Origin: Malassezia japonica
Taxonomy: Eukaryota; Basidiomycota; Malasseziomycetes; Malasseziales; Malasseziaceae
Direction of reading: 5' to 3'
NCBI RefSeq assembly: GCF_029542785.1
Contig: NC_083371.1
Location: 434,001 to 498,000, forward strand
Length of the DNA stretch: 64,000 nucleotides
The notes under the pieces are model-generated. The model searched no databases. It saw only the letters and a program-made list of their open reading frames with translations, and was not told where the DNA came from. How positions within the stretch are numbered: position 1 is the first letter of the stretch; every line of letters begins with the position of its first letter. Below, piece by piece: positions 10,785 through 20,113 of the stretch. The translations under genes and the position numbers were made by a program.

Positions 10785-10791
10785 TGACTCA
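10785..10791. promoter_or_regulatory. TGACTCA (Gcn4-type site) upstream of CPA2
   Basis: A perfect TGACTCA 61 bp before the CPA2 ATG. In yeast this is the Gcn4 site and arginine genes are Gcn4 targets. Use of the site here is inference. Confidence 0.45.
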
Positions 10792-10851
10792 CGGCCGAAG
10801 GATTCACGCCGAGGTAGCTCGATACCGCTTGGCTTCCTACTGCTTGCAGTA

Positions 10852-13800
10852 ATGTGGAAATTAACACAGCGTACGTCGACTGGACTGCTTTCGAGCGTCA
10901 GTCGTGCACGCGCTGCTGCGCTTCCGACGGACTGTTTCGCAAGCATCCTCCGTCGCTCGACACACAATTCTCTCCCTTACTACTCCCCGGCCGCGACCCC
11001 CACCGCCCAGGCTGTCACTGGCAGCGAGGGGCTGGAGCGCTGGCGCCGCTTCCTTCCTGAGACGCCCAAGGCGGACGTCAAGAAGGTGCTGCTGGTAGGC
11101 TCAGGTGGTCTGAGCATTGGTCAGGCCGGCGAGTTCGACTACAGTGGCTCGCAGGCAATCAAGGCGCTGCGCGAGTCCGGTATCGAGACCGTGCTTATCA
11201 ACCCCAACATTGCAACGATCCAGACGTCGCATCAGCTGGCGTCGCAGATCTACTTCCTCCCTATCTCGCCGGACTACGTCGCGTACGTCCTCGAGAAGGA
11301 GCGCCCGGACGGCGTGTTCCTCACCTTTGGTGGTCAAAGCGCGCTTAACGTCGGTGTCAAGCTCGACGAGATGGGCATCTTTGAGCGACTCGGAGTGCAA
11401 GTGCTCGGGTCGCAGGTCGACGTACTGCGTATGTGCGAGGACCGAGACTTGTTCGTCCAGGCGCTGGACGAAATCGATATTCCCGTGGCGCGTAGCGAGG
11501 CCGTATCGACCGTCCCCGAGGCACTCCGTGCCGCGGACGAGATTGGTTACCCGGTCATCGTGCGAGCCGCTTATGCCCTCGGTGGTCTCGGATCCGGCTT
11601 CGCGGACGACGAAGACGAACTGCGCGACTTGAGCGCTCGATCCCTCAGTCTCTCGCCCCAGATTCTGGTGGAAAAGAGTCTGCGCGGCTGGAAGGAGAGC
11701 GAGTATGAGGTGCTGCGTGACCAGCAGGACAATGCTATCATCTGCTGTAACATGGAGAACTTTGACCCGCTCGGTATCCACACGGGTGACTCGATCGTAG
11801 TCGCTCCGTCCCAGACGCTCTCGGACGACAACTACCACATGTTGCGCTCGGCGGCCCTCAAGGTTATTCGTCACCTGGGCATCGTGGGTGAGTGCAACAT
11901 CCAGTACGCCCTCAGCCCGGATTCGCGCGAGTACCGTGTGATCGAAGTGAACCCGCGTCTGAGTCGCTCGAGTGCGCTGGCCTCCAAGGCGACGGGTTAC
12001 CCGCTTGCGTACACCGCTGCCAAGCTCGCGCTCGGCCACACGCTCCCGGAGCTGCCCAACGCGGTGACCAAGACGACCACCGCCTGCTTCGAGCCGTCGC
12101 TGGACTACATTGTGACCAAGATCCCCAAGTGGGACCTGTCCAAGTTCCAGCACGTCAACCGCCAGACGGGCTCGAGTATGAAGTCAGTCGGCGAGGTGAT
12201 GGCCATCGGCCGCACCTTTGAAGAGTCGCTGCAAAAGGCCGTGCGCCAGATTGCGCCGAACTATGACGGTTTCGACGTATACGCTCGCCCCGAAGACCTC
12301 GACCACGCGCTCTCGGTGCCGACCGACACGCGCCTCTTTGCGATTGCCTACGCGATGCTCGAGAAGGACTACGACGTGGAGCGTCTGCACTCGCTCACCA
12401 AGATTGACCGTTGGTTCCTCTTCAAGCTCGAGAACATTGTCACGACGCACCGCGCGCTGCAGTCGGCTGCGAGCCTGTCGAACGTCGACGAGGAGCTCCT
12501 GCGCACTGCCAAGCAGCGCGGCTTCTCCGACTTCCAGATCGGCAAGCTGACCAACAGCACCGAGGGCGAAGTGCGCAAGCACCGTAAGTCGCTGGGCATC
12601 ACGCCGTGGGTCAAGCGTATCGACACGGTGGCTGCCGAGTACCCTGCGCAGACCAACTATCTGTACACGACCTACAACGCCTCGTCGCACGACGTCGAGT
12701 TCGACGAGAACGGCACGATGGTGCTGGGCTCGGGTGTGTACCGTATCGGTTCATCGGTCGAGTTCGACTGGTGTGCCGTGACGTGTGTGCGCCGCATCAA
12801 GGAAATGGGACACAAGACGATCATGATCAACTATAACCCGGAAACGGTTTCGACGGACTACGACGAAGCCAACCGCCTCTACTTTGAGGAGTTGAGCTTT
12901 GAGCGTGTAATGGACATTTACGAACTGGAGGGCGCCGAGGGCGCGGTGGTCTCGGTCGGTGGCCAGCTGCCGCAGAACATTGCGCTCCGTCTGAAGGATG
13001 TGGATGTGAATGTGCGCGGTACGGACCCGCTCAACATCGACTCTGCCGAGGACCGTCACAAGTTCTCGCAGATCCTCGACTCGATCGGCGTCGACCAGCC
13101 TGACTGGGTCGAGGTGACGGACGTTGCCAAGGCCAAGGAGTTTGCCAACCGTGTTTCTTACCCTGTGCTTGTCCGCCCTAGCTACGTCCTGTCGGGTGCG
13201 GCAATGAACGTGATCTGGGACGAGTCGACTCTCGAGCACAACCTGACGATGGCCGCCGAAGTCAACACGGACTACCCCGTGGTCCTGACCAAGTTTATTC
13301 CGAACGCACAGGAGATTGATGTGGATGCGGTCGCGCACAAGGGCAAGCTCCTTGTGCACGCCGTGTCGCAGCACGTTGAGAATGCCGGTGTGCACTCGGG
13401 TGACGCGACGCTCGTCCTGCCGCCTTTCTCGCTTAGTGACGGAGACATGGCTCGCCTGAAGGACATTTCCGAGCGTGTCGCCAAGGCGTTCGAGATCAGC
13501 GGTCCTTTCAACATGCAGGTGATCCGCAAGGAGAATGCTACCAACGATGCCGACCTGAAGGTGATTGAGTGCAACCTGCGTGCCAGTCGCTCGTTCCCCT
13601 TCGTGAGTAAGGTGCTGGGCGTGAACTTTATCGACGTGGCTACGTGTGCTATCATGGACAAGGATGTGCCGGAGCCAGTGGACCTCATGGCCGAGAAGCG
13701 CGATTATGTTGCGATCAAGGTGCCTCAGTTCTCCTGGACGCGTCTGGCAGGTGCTGATCCTTTCCTGGGTGTCGAGATGGCGAGCACGGGTGAGGTCGCC

Positions 13801-14352
13801 TCGTTTGGTAACGACTTGCACGAGGCGTACTGGGCCTCGCTCGCATCGACGACGGGCTTCCGTGTCCCGCAGGCCAACAAGGGTGTCTTGCTGGGCGGTA
13901 ACGTGACGCAACCTGAGCTTGCTACGATCGCCAAGAAGCTATACAACCTGGGCTTCAAGCTGTACTGTTCGAACAGTGAGATTGAAGCTCATCTCAACGA
14001 TATCCCGCATGTCACTGCTAAGCGCATTTGGTTCCCTCTGAAGGACAAGAGGAAGCTGCGTGAGGTGTTTGATGACCACGAGATCCAGTTCGTCATCAAC
14101 CTCGCGCACTACCGTGCCAAGGATACGGTGGACGAAAACTACGTTGCTCGTCGTAACGCGGTCGACTTTGGGTACGTTTTATATGACTAACACAACAGCC
14201 TGCCGCTCTTTAACGAGCCCAAGACGGCTTTGCTCTTTGTCGAGACGCTCGAGAAGAGGATGCCTGCCGGATGTCTCTTGCCCTACGAGGAGGGCAACAT
14301 TCCTTCCGAGGTGCGCCCGTGGCGCGCTTTTGTTCCGAATTCGACCCATTAG
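10852..14352 (+). CDS. CPA2: Carbamoyl-phosphate synthase, arginine-specific, large subunit
   Basis: Makes carbamoyl phosphate from bicarbonate, glutamine-derived ammonia and two ATP for arginine synthesis. Exons are 10852-14171 and 14199-14352 (27-nt intron), giving 1157 aa. The first ~50 residues are Arg/Ser/Ala-rich with few acids, a plausible mitochondrial presequence. Two homologous ATP-grasp halves follow: KVLLVGSGGLSIGQAGEFDY opens the first, and SGVYRIGSSVEFDWCAV the second. The C-terminus carries the MGS-like regulatory domain. Splicing gives the expected AVDFGLPLFNEPKTALLFVE end instead of a premature stop. There is no fused glutaminase or aspartate transcarbamoylase, so this is the CPA2 type rather than URA2. 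A TGACTCA element lies upstream. Confidence 0.95.
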
Positions 14353-14467
14353 AATGTGGAAAATAGGAATGCAACATCATTGTCAAGCAACATTTTTAAT
14401 TTTTTGGCGAGGTCCGCCTGGACGCGAGGTCCAAAAAAAATGTGGAGGTGCCTCGGCGAGGCAAACC

Positions 14468-14473
14468 AAAAAA
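14468..14473 (-). terminator. RNA polymerase III T-run
   Basis: Six T residues on the minus strand directly after the tRNA-Ala discriminator base, with a back-up run of eight Ts about 30 bp further on (14433-14440). Confidence 0.75.
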
Positions 14474-14553
14474 TGGAGAATGTGGGAATTGAACCCACGG
14501 CCTCATGCAATCAGAAATGCTAAGCAAGCGCTCTACCACTGAGCTAATTCCCC
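14474..14553 (-). tRNA. tRNA-Ala (AGC) with 8-nt intron
   Basis: An 80-nt cloverleaf. The acceptor stem is GGGGAAT/ATTCTCC with the G3-U70 wobble that marks alanine tRNAs, followed by discriminator A. The D arm is GCTC/GAGC with loop AGTGGTA. The anticodon loop is TTAGCA-T with anticodon AGC. The T arm is GTGGG/CCCAC with loop TTCAATT. An 8-nt intron sits at the canonical site one base 3' of the anticodon, leaving a mature length of 72 nt before CCA addition. After intron removal the anticodon stem CTTGC/GCATG has one U-U mismatch (28-42). A box B-like GGTTCAATTC is present. Confidence 0.9.
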
Positions 14554-14662
14554 AGCTGTTACTTACCATGGTCATAGTTACATATTTAATGTACTCGGCT
14601 ATACAATGCCTTGCTGGTGCAAGCGTCTCCGACACGCACAGGGTATGCAGCTGGGTATCATA

Positions 14663-16268
14663 TTAGGCTACAGGTTCAGTCGGGCGATCCGGTCGGGTAC
14701 GCTGAATATCATCTGATGGTAAGTCACAGCAACATACCCATAATGTCGTAGAAGCACCACTCCACAGCATCTGCGGCCCAGAAATGATCGCAATGCTGCG
14801 TTAGTCTAGCCAACGTACCTCGGCTTCCGGCTGAATCACCACACGCAAAACGTGCACATCCGGCTCATGTTCGTCCAGATGTTCTTGCAAAGGCTGCGTC
14901 AAAACAAGACGATCCTGGCCCCCACCGTACAGCGAGAGGGGTGGGAAGTGGGATTCGTACCACTGTGTATCCGGATCGAACAACGCCCCACGCGTCGCAA
15001 AGCCACCTTCGCCTGCCCACCAGAACATGGTCGCAGACGACACGGGCTGAGGGGTAAATCGGAACATTTTTGCCTTGCGCCGAGGCAACCAGTTTGTATC
15101 GTTCCACTCAAACAGGTAGGCAAACATTTGGTATCCCAGTGCAGCGTACGGTACAGCAGGCGTCCAGTCGTACGAGAATTTCATGAGCGGAGTAAAGTCC
15201 AAGACACCAAACAGGCGGCGCCATGTCCGCCAGTCGAGGCGCGACATGTACGTCAAAGGGAACCGCTTGGTGAGCGGCCCCGCAAACACGGCCGGCGCGA
15301 GCGCAGCAAAGTAGGACAGTTTGCTGCCGAGCTCTGGCACAAACCAGCGCGACAGGGCCAGGAACGCCGTTGCATTCCCCTGCGAGTGGCCAATGTACGC
15401 GATTTTTGTGTAGCCCGTGTTGCGGCGGACATAATCAACCATGGCCGGTAGATCGTACAAGGCCAAGTCGCGGATATTATAGTCCCAGAATTCCGGCGAG
15501 TACCGGGAGTAGAGGCGGTGTCCCATATCATAGGCGGCGCGATTGTTGCCAAGGTAAACTTGGTACCCCTGTGCGGCGAACCAAAAAGCCATGCTGCGAT
15601 CCTCCGAGGTAATAAACGAGCCGGAGGACTGAAAGAGGCCGTGCATGATGAGGATCGGGAATCCCTTGCCCGGCCCCTCGCTTGCGCGCTGCGTATCTTT
15701 GCAGATGATGCGATGCATCCGCAGATAGTACCCGTCCTGCGTTTCCACCTGTTCATCGATGATATCAAAGCCGCAGTTGCGTGCGTAGTATTGCGGGCTC
15801 TTGACGAGTTTTTCCGATTGCCACTTGCGCGGATCCTCCCAATTGAGCTCGCGCGGGGGCTTGCGTGCGAGCCAGCGAGGAATCATGCCCGACATGCGCA
15901 CGGCAAGCCCAATCGCGACCACAACAAGCAAGATAATGGACGAGGCAATGACAGCAAGTCCCTGGTGCAAGAGGAACGACGGCGATTTCCAGATCGAAGC
16001 GTGTGCCGACGGCGCCCCCTCCTGCATGAGATGCGAGCTTTCTGTGTGAGCCGCGCCACGCACCATCAAAGCTGTTTTCCACATGCGCAAAGAATGACGT
16101 GTTTTTGGCCGTCTCCTCCTCGACCGGTTCGACGTGGACCACGCGCATGCTCAGCGACGAATTCGGGCGGCTAATCGCGTCGCCCACCGCAAGCGAAGAG
16201 CTTGGCCGGCGCACTTCGCGCACAGCCGCGTCCGTATACGCGCTCGACAACGCGTTCGACATGGACAT
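14663..16268 (-). CDS. Membrane-anchored acid-type lipase / steryl ester hydrolase
   Basis: Alpha/beta-hydrolase of the TGL1/YEH family, which cleaves steryl esters or triglycerides at ER and lipid droplets. Exons, read on the minus strand, are 16268-16064, 16041-14819, 14795-14738 and 14712-14663 (introns 22, 23 and 25 nt), giving 511 aa. The N-terminus is cytosolic and disordered, then a transmembrane helix (LAVIASSIILLVVVAIGLAV, about residues 93-112). The lipase-associated motif VETQDGYYLRMHRI is followed by the nucleophile elbow GHSQG and the acid in YGGGQDRLV. The catalytic His is supplied by EHCDHFW, present only after intron 2 is removed, on a 58-nt exon. Unspliced, the frame stops just before this His. 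Lipid-dependent yeasts rely on many lipases, but this one looks intracellular. Confidence 0.88.
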
Positions 16269-16363
16269 GATGCACACAAGCACAAGGCGCGTTCGCCAGG
16301 AACGCGAGCGGGAATTGCATATTTCCCAAAAATCCGACCATGTCCGCGTGCGTCGCTATGAGT

Positions 16364-17245
16364 CTACTGGCGCTTCTTCTCCTGGGAGACACCCGTCTTG
16401 GCGCCGAGCTTATCAGGCGACTCGGTGCCAGCGATCATCATCACCGCGATCAAAGAGAAAAAGATCAGGAGCGAAGCAACGCCGATCGAGAGCACCGTCG
16501 TAGTGTTAAAGAGCTGGTACCGCTCCAGGAACTTGCCGTGCGACTGCAGCTGCTCCGGCTTGACCGGGATGCGGCGCTTGTTGAGCATGTGCGGCTGCGC
16601 AGCGCTCACAACGACGACGTGCGAAGGGTATGCCTCGTCGAGCTCGAGGAGCGTAGCCGTGATATCCGATTCTGCGTTAGTCGATAGACATACCCTTTTC
16701 CTGCAGGTTGCTCGTGCTAATCTTGAACAGCGTCGGCTGCTCGGCGTCCGCGTCGGCGAGACGCGACGCGGTGCGCCATCCGCTGCACTGCGCATGGATC
16801 GCCTTCAGGAGGCTCTCGCCGAAGCTCGACTCGCTCTGGTCCATGGCCGGGAGCACCATCTGGTATTGGGACTCGAGCACGCGCTTCCGGAGCGAGAGGG
16901 GCTGGTTGCCCATGAGCTTGGTAAACGATTTGGAGTCGAGCTGAATGAGCGAAAGAAACGTACCGAGTCGACCTCGAGATGCACGAGCGCATCCATACCG
17001 CACATCTCCGGCACACCCGCCGAGTCGCAGTGGTGCATCAGGCGCTTCACCGCGTGGTCCGCCGAGACTTGGGGTCCGCGCTGGGCGAGGGCGCCCGGAG
17101 CCGGGGCGCGAAGAACGTTGGTCTGTGCACGTGGCGACATGAACGCCATGAGCGGCGCATCGCTCGCGCACACGAGTGCAGGCGCACACAGGAGCGCAAG
17201 CTGAATCACAATCCACACGAGCCCACGCATGCTAGCGACAAGCAT
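16364..17245 (-). CDS. BIG1: BIG1/VOA1-like ER membrane protein
   Basis: Exons, on the minus strand, are 17245-16964, 16940-16694 and 16671-16364 (introns 23 and 22 nt), giving 278 aa. The N-terminal signal peptide is MRGLVWIVIQLALLCAPALVCA, after a short extension from the first ATG. A lumenal domain follows, then one transmembrane helix near the C-terminus (TTVLSIGVASLLIFFSLIAV, about 232-251). The end is KKRQ, a canonical KKXX ER-retrieval signal. FLERYQLFNTT before the helix fits the Ac45/VOA1/BIG1 family, which serves V-ATPase assembly or beta-1,6-glucan synthesis. The lumenal part is divergent, so the exact ortholog is less certain than the topology. Confidence 0.7.
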
Positions 17246-17277
17246 CGCTCCCCCGCCGCACGGGTTGTTTAGTCATC

Positions 17278-17283
17278 CACGTG
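17278..17283. promoter_or_regulatory. E-box CACGTG in BIG1/MAM33 divergent promoter
   Basis: CACGTG centred in the 80-bp gap between divergent start codons. Confidence 0.4.
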
Positions 17284-17325
17284 CCACATGGAAAAGTGGC
17301 TGCAGCGTCCTTTTGCTCTCAGACC

Positions 17326-18141
17326 ATGTCGAGTATCCGTGCCGGACTTTGCCGCCTGCCTGCTGTGTCGCGCGCCAGCCTTGCGCGTGGCGTGCGTGCC
17401 TCTGCTATGCGCGTGCCCAGCGCCGCGCGGGTCGCTGCGCCGTCGCTGCGCACCTTTGCCACCACGCTGCGCCGCAGCGGCCAAGGCGAGTCGGACGCCG
17501 AGCTCGCCGCGAGCCTGCAGCAAGAAATCAGCTACGAGAAGGAGGCCGCCGAGGCGGCCGGTAGCCAGGAGCACGACCCCGAGTGGCTGACGCAATTCAA
17601 GTCCGAGGGCGTGTGGCACATCGAGGACAAGAGCGGTTCGGACGAAATTGCGCTGACGCGCGAGTTTGGCAGCGAGAACATCCGCGTGCTCTTTAGCATC
17701 GGCGAGATCGATACCACGGACCCTACCAACGAACTCGAGCAGGACGAGGCGGACCAGATGACCGCCTCGGGCGAGGACGAGTTCGAGGGCAGCTTCCCGG
17801 TTCGTTGCGCCATCAACGTCACCAAGGCGAACAAGGGCTCGCTCAACATCGACGCCCAGGCACAGGACGGCCAGTTTATGATTGAGAACATCACCTTCTA
17901 CAAGGACGATGTGCTCGCCACCGAGCTCACCTCGGACGCTGACTGGCAGCGTCGCGGCCTCTACATGGGCCCCCAATTTGAGACGCTCGACGAAAACGTC
18001 CAGGCGCAGTTTGAGAGCTACCTGGCAGAGCGCGGCATTGCCACCGGTCTCGCGCTCTTCATTCCCAACTACGCCGAGCTTAAGGAGCAGCGCGAGTACT
18101 GCAGCTGGCTCGAGCACGTCAAGGAGTTTGTCGAGGCATAA
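17326..18141 (+). CDS. MAM33: Mitochondrial acidic matrix protein MAM33 (p32 family)
   Basis: Predicted 271 aa, intronless. The N-terminus (MSSIRAGLCRLPAVSRAS...) is Arg/Ser/Ala-rich without acids, a clear mitochondrial presequence ending near LRTFATTLRR. The mature part is very acidic and matches the p32/gC1qR/MAM33 family, including the helix near the start (ELAASLQQEISYEKE) and the C-terminal helix EYCSWLEHVKEFVE. The family forms a doughnut-shaped trimer and supports mitoribosome function and respiration. The frame is open upstream, but 17326 is the first in-frame ATG. The stop is 13 nt from the stop of the convergent PDI-like gene. Confidence 0.92.
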   Translation: MSSIRAGLCRLPAVSRASLARGVRASAMRVPSAARVAAPSLRTFATTLRRSGQGESDAELAASLQQEISYEKEAAEAAGSQEHDPEWLTQFKSEGVWHIEDKSGSDEIALTREFGSENIRVLFSIGEIDTTDPTNELEQDEADQMTASGEDEFEGSFPVRCAINVTKANKGSLNIDAQAQDGQFMIENITFYKDDVLATELTSDADWQRRGLYMGPQFETLDENVQAQFESYLAERGIATGLALFIPNYAELKEQREYCSWLEHVKEFVEA

Positions 18142-18154
18142 TCTTAAATAGGTT

Positions 18155-20066
18155 CTACACAAGTTTTCGGTAGCCTCGGGCCACAGGACGGATCGCCTGG
18201 CGCACACGCGGAATCAGCAGCAGCACACCGACGACAACGATCAGCGAGAGCAGGGGGTGCGCGGACAGGAACGACTGCGCCGTGCTGCCGGACGTGCGCA
18301 CCGACGCAAAGGTCCGGTCAAACACCGAGCCGTAGGACACGCCAGACACGCTGCCGGCCTGGATCGCACTGAGCCATGCGAGTGCGGTGCTCTGCTCGGG
18401 CCACGTCGCACCGGTGTACGGCATCATCGTGTGGTCCGCCGGGCGGAAGTAAAAGAGCTGGGGGACTTGCTGCACGTCCACCCGGAACTTGTCCTGGAGC
18501 AGCGTAGGGTAGCGTTCATGGTCCAACCACACGAACCGCGGCGTGTCCTCGACGTGCGACGACGCCTGCTTGGCCCACGCAGCAGCAAGCTGGCGGACAC
18601 TCTCGACCTGTGCGCCCAGCGCGCTCGCGTCGTTCGTGTCTGCGCCGAGCACCGCGAGCACGATCGGTTGGCGCTCGTCGTTATCGAGAGTCGCCTTGAG
18701 CTTCGTGCTGTCCACCTCGGAGAGCAGCTCGTGGCCGTGCAGCTGCAGCCAGTGCACGATCTTGTCGCGCGCCGCGTCAGCGTCGTCGGCAGGCAGCGTG
18801 TTCAGCTCGAGCGCGGACGAGGGCTGCGTCTGGTACTCTTTGAATGCAAGGATGCGCGAGCCGACGCTGTTGTAGCCGGTGGCGCGCGACGGCGCAGGGA
18901 AGCGGCGCAAAAGCTCGGGGTCGGTCGAATAGAGCAACGCACCGTGGTCGTACTCGATCGCCGCGAGGTCGACCCAGCGCTTCTCCTCGGCCGGCGCAGT
19001 CGGCGAGCCGAGGTAGAGGAACTCGGCGCGCGAGCGGTGCAGCTCCGTGTCGAGCTCCTGCACACGAATTGAACGCAGCGCGGTGTACGCGCCTTTTTCT
19101 TGGAGCCAGCGGAGCATACTGGCCTTGGTGCGCACGCCAGTGAACGGAATCATCTCGCTATTGTTGTAAAGCCGCAGCGTGGGGAAGCCGGTGATCCCGT
19201 AGTTGCTGCACACGTCGCTGTACTTGTCGCAGTCGACGGCGATGGCATTCAGCTGCCCCTTGACGCTCATCGCAAGCGCGGCGTACGACTCGGCCATCGC
19301 CTTGCAGTGCGGGCACCACGGTGCGAAAACTGGGTCAGAAGGGGTACGTACACTTGACAAAAGACATGCCCTGGCCTTGGTCCTTGCCGAGGTACGCCTT
19401 GAGCGCTTCCTCGTTCGGCAGCGACGCGCTCCCGAACTTGGTCAGGCCGGGAAGAGGATGCAGCGATGGCACGGTCGTGGCCACAGGCGCCGCCGCGGCC
19501 ACGGCGGCGGCCGACGCTTCCGACGCCGACGCCTCCGACGCAGAGGCGACCGACGCCACGGACGCGGCGCTCGCCACGCTCGCCGCGCTCGACACACCAG
19601 GCAGCGTCGCATTGCTCTGCCCGGTTTTTTGCAGGCGGTACGCCTCGGCGACCTTGTCTACATAGTCAGAGAGCACTTCGAACGAGCCGTCGTTCCGGAT
19701 ATCCGAGTTGATCTGCTTGCCGTCTTGATAAAGGCTCAGTTGGGGATAGAACTGTACACGCTCCTGCTCACACAGGTCCATCGATACCAGACAGTTGATG
19801 CGCGCGAGCGTGACCGGTGCAATGGGGTCCAGACGCAGTGCGTCTTTTGCCTCACCGAGCTGCGCCCAGGTCGGGGCAAACTGCTGGCAGTGGGGGCACT
19901 TCGGGGAGAAGTACTCAACTACCCATGCGCCATGCTGCGTCAAGGTAAAGTTCGTTTCAGTCAATGTACGCCCTTCAGGGAACCGACTTTCGTGCGCAAC
20001 GGGTGCACCGCAGACCAGGGCCACACCGCAGGCGAGCCACCCCAACGTCTGCCACAGCCTCATCAT
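18155..20066 (-). CDS. PDI-like protein with two thioredoxin domains and C-terminal anchor
   Basis: ER thiol oxidoreductase. Exons, on the minus strand, are 20066-19352 and 19329-18155 (22-nt intron), giving 629 aa. Signal peptide MMRLWQTLGWLACGVALVCG; first active site CPHC at 57-60 (YFSPKCPHC); second CPHC at 244-247 (FFAPWCPHC), where the intron splits the F codon just before it. The two domains are joined by a low-complexity Ala/Ser/Val/Glu stretch (plus-strand 19490-19620). A single hydrophobic segment (LLSLIVVVGVLLLIPRV) near residue 600 and a short basic tail make it a type I membrane protein, like TMX or Eps1. There is no KDEL/HDEL; the basic tail may serve retention. Confidence 0.85.
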
Positions 20067-20095
20067 GGGTGGAGGAGCGTGCCCCGCCTCCACAA

Positions 20096-20101
20096 CACGT
20101 G
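20096..20101. promoter_or_regulatory. E-box CACGTG in PDI-like/TSC11 divergent promoter
   Basis: CACGTG inside a 47-bp gap between two divergent ATGs, which must hold both promoters or lie within the 5' UTRs. Confidence 0.4.
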
Positions 20102-20113
20102 GCCGACAACGCC

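Noticed and set aside
10830..10851. Intron acceptor-like sequence (CTAC...CAG) just before the CPA2 ATG
   Set aside because: No convincing donor of the local type nearby; left as a possible 5' UTR intron and not annotated.
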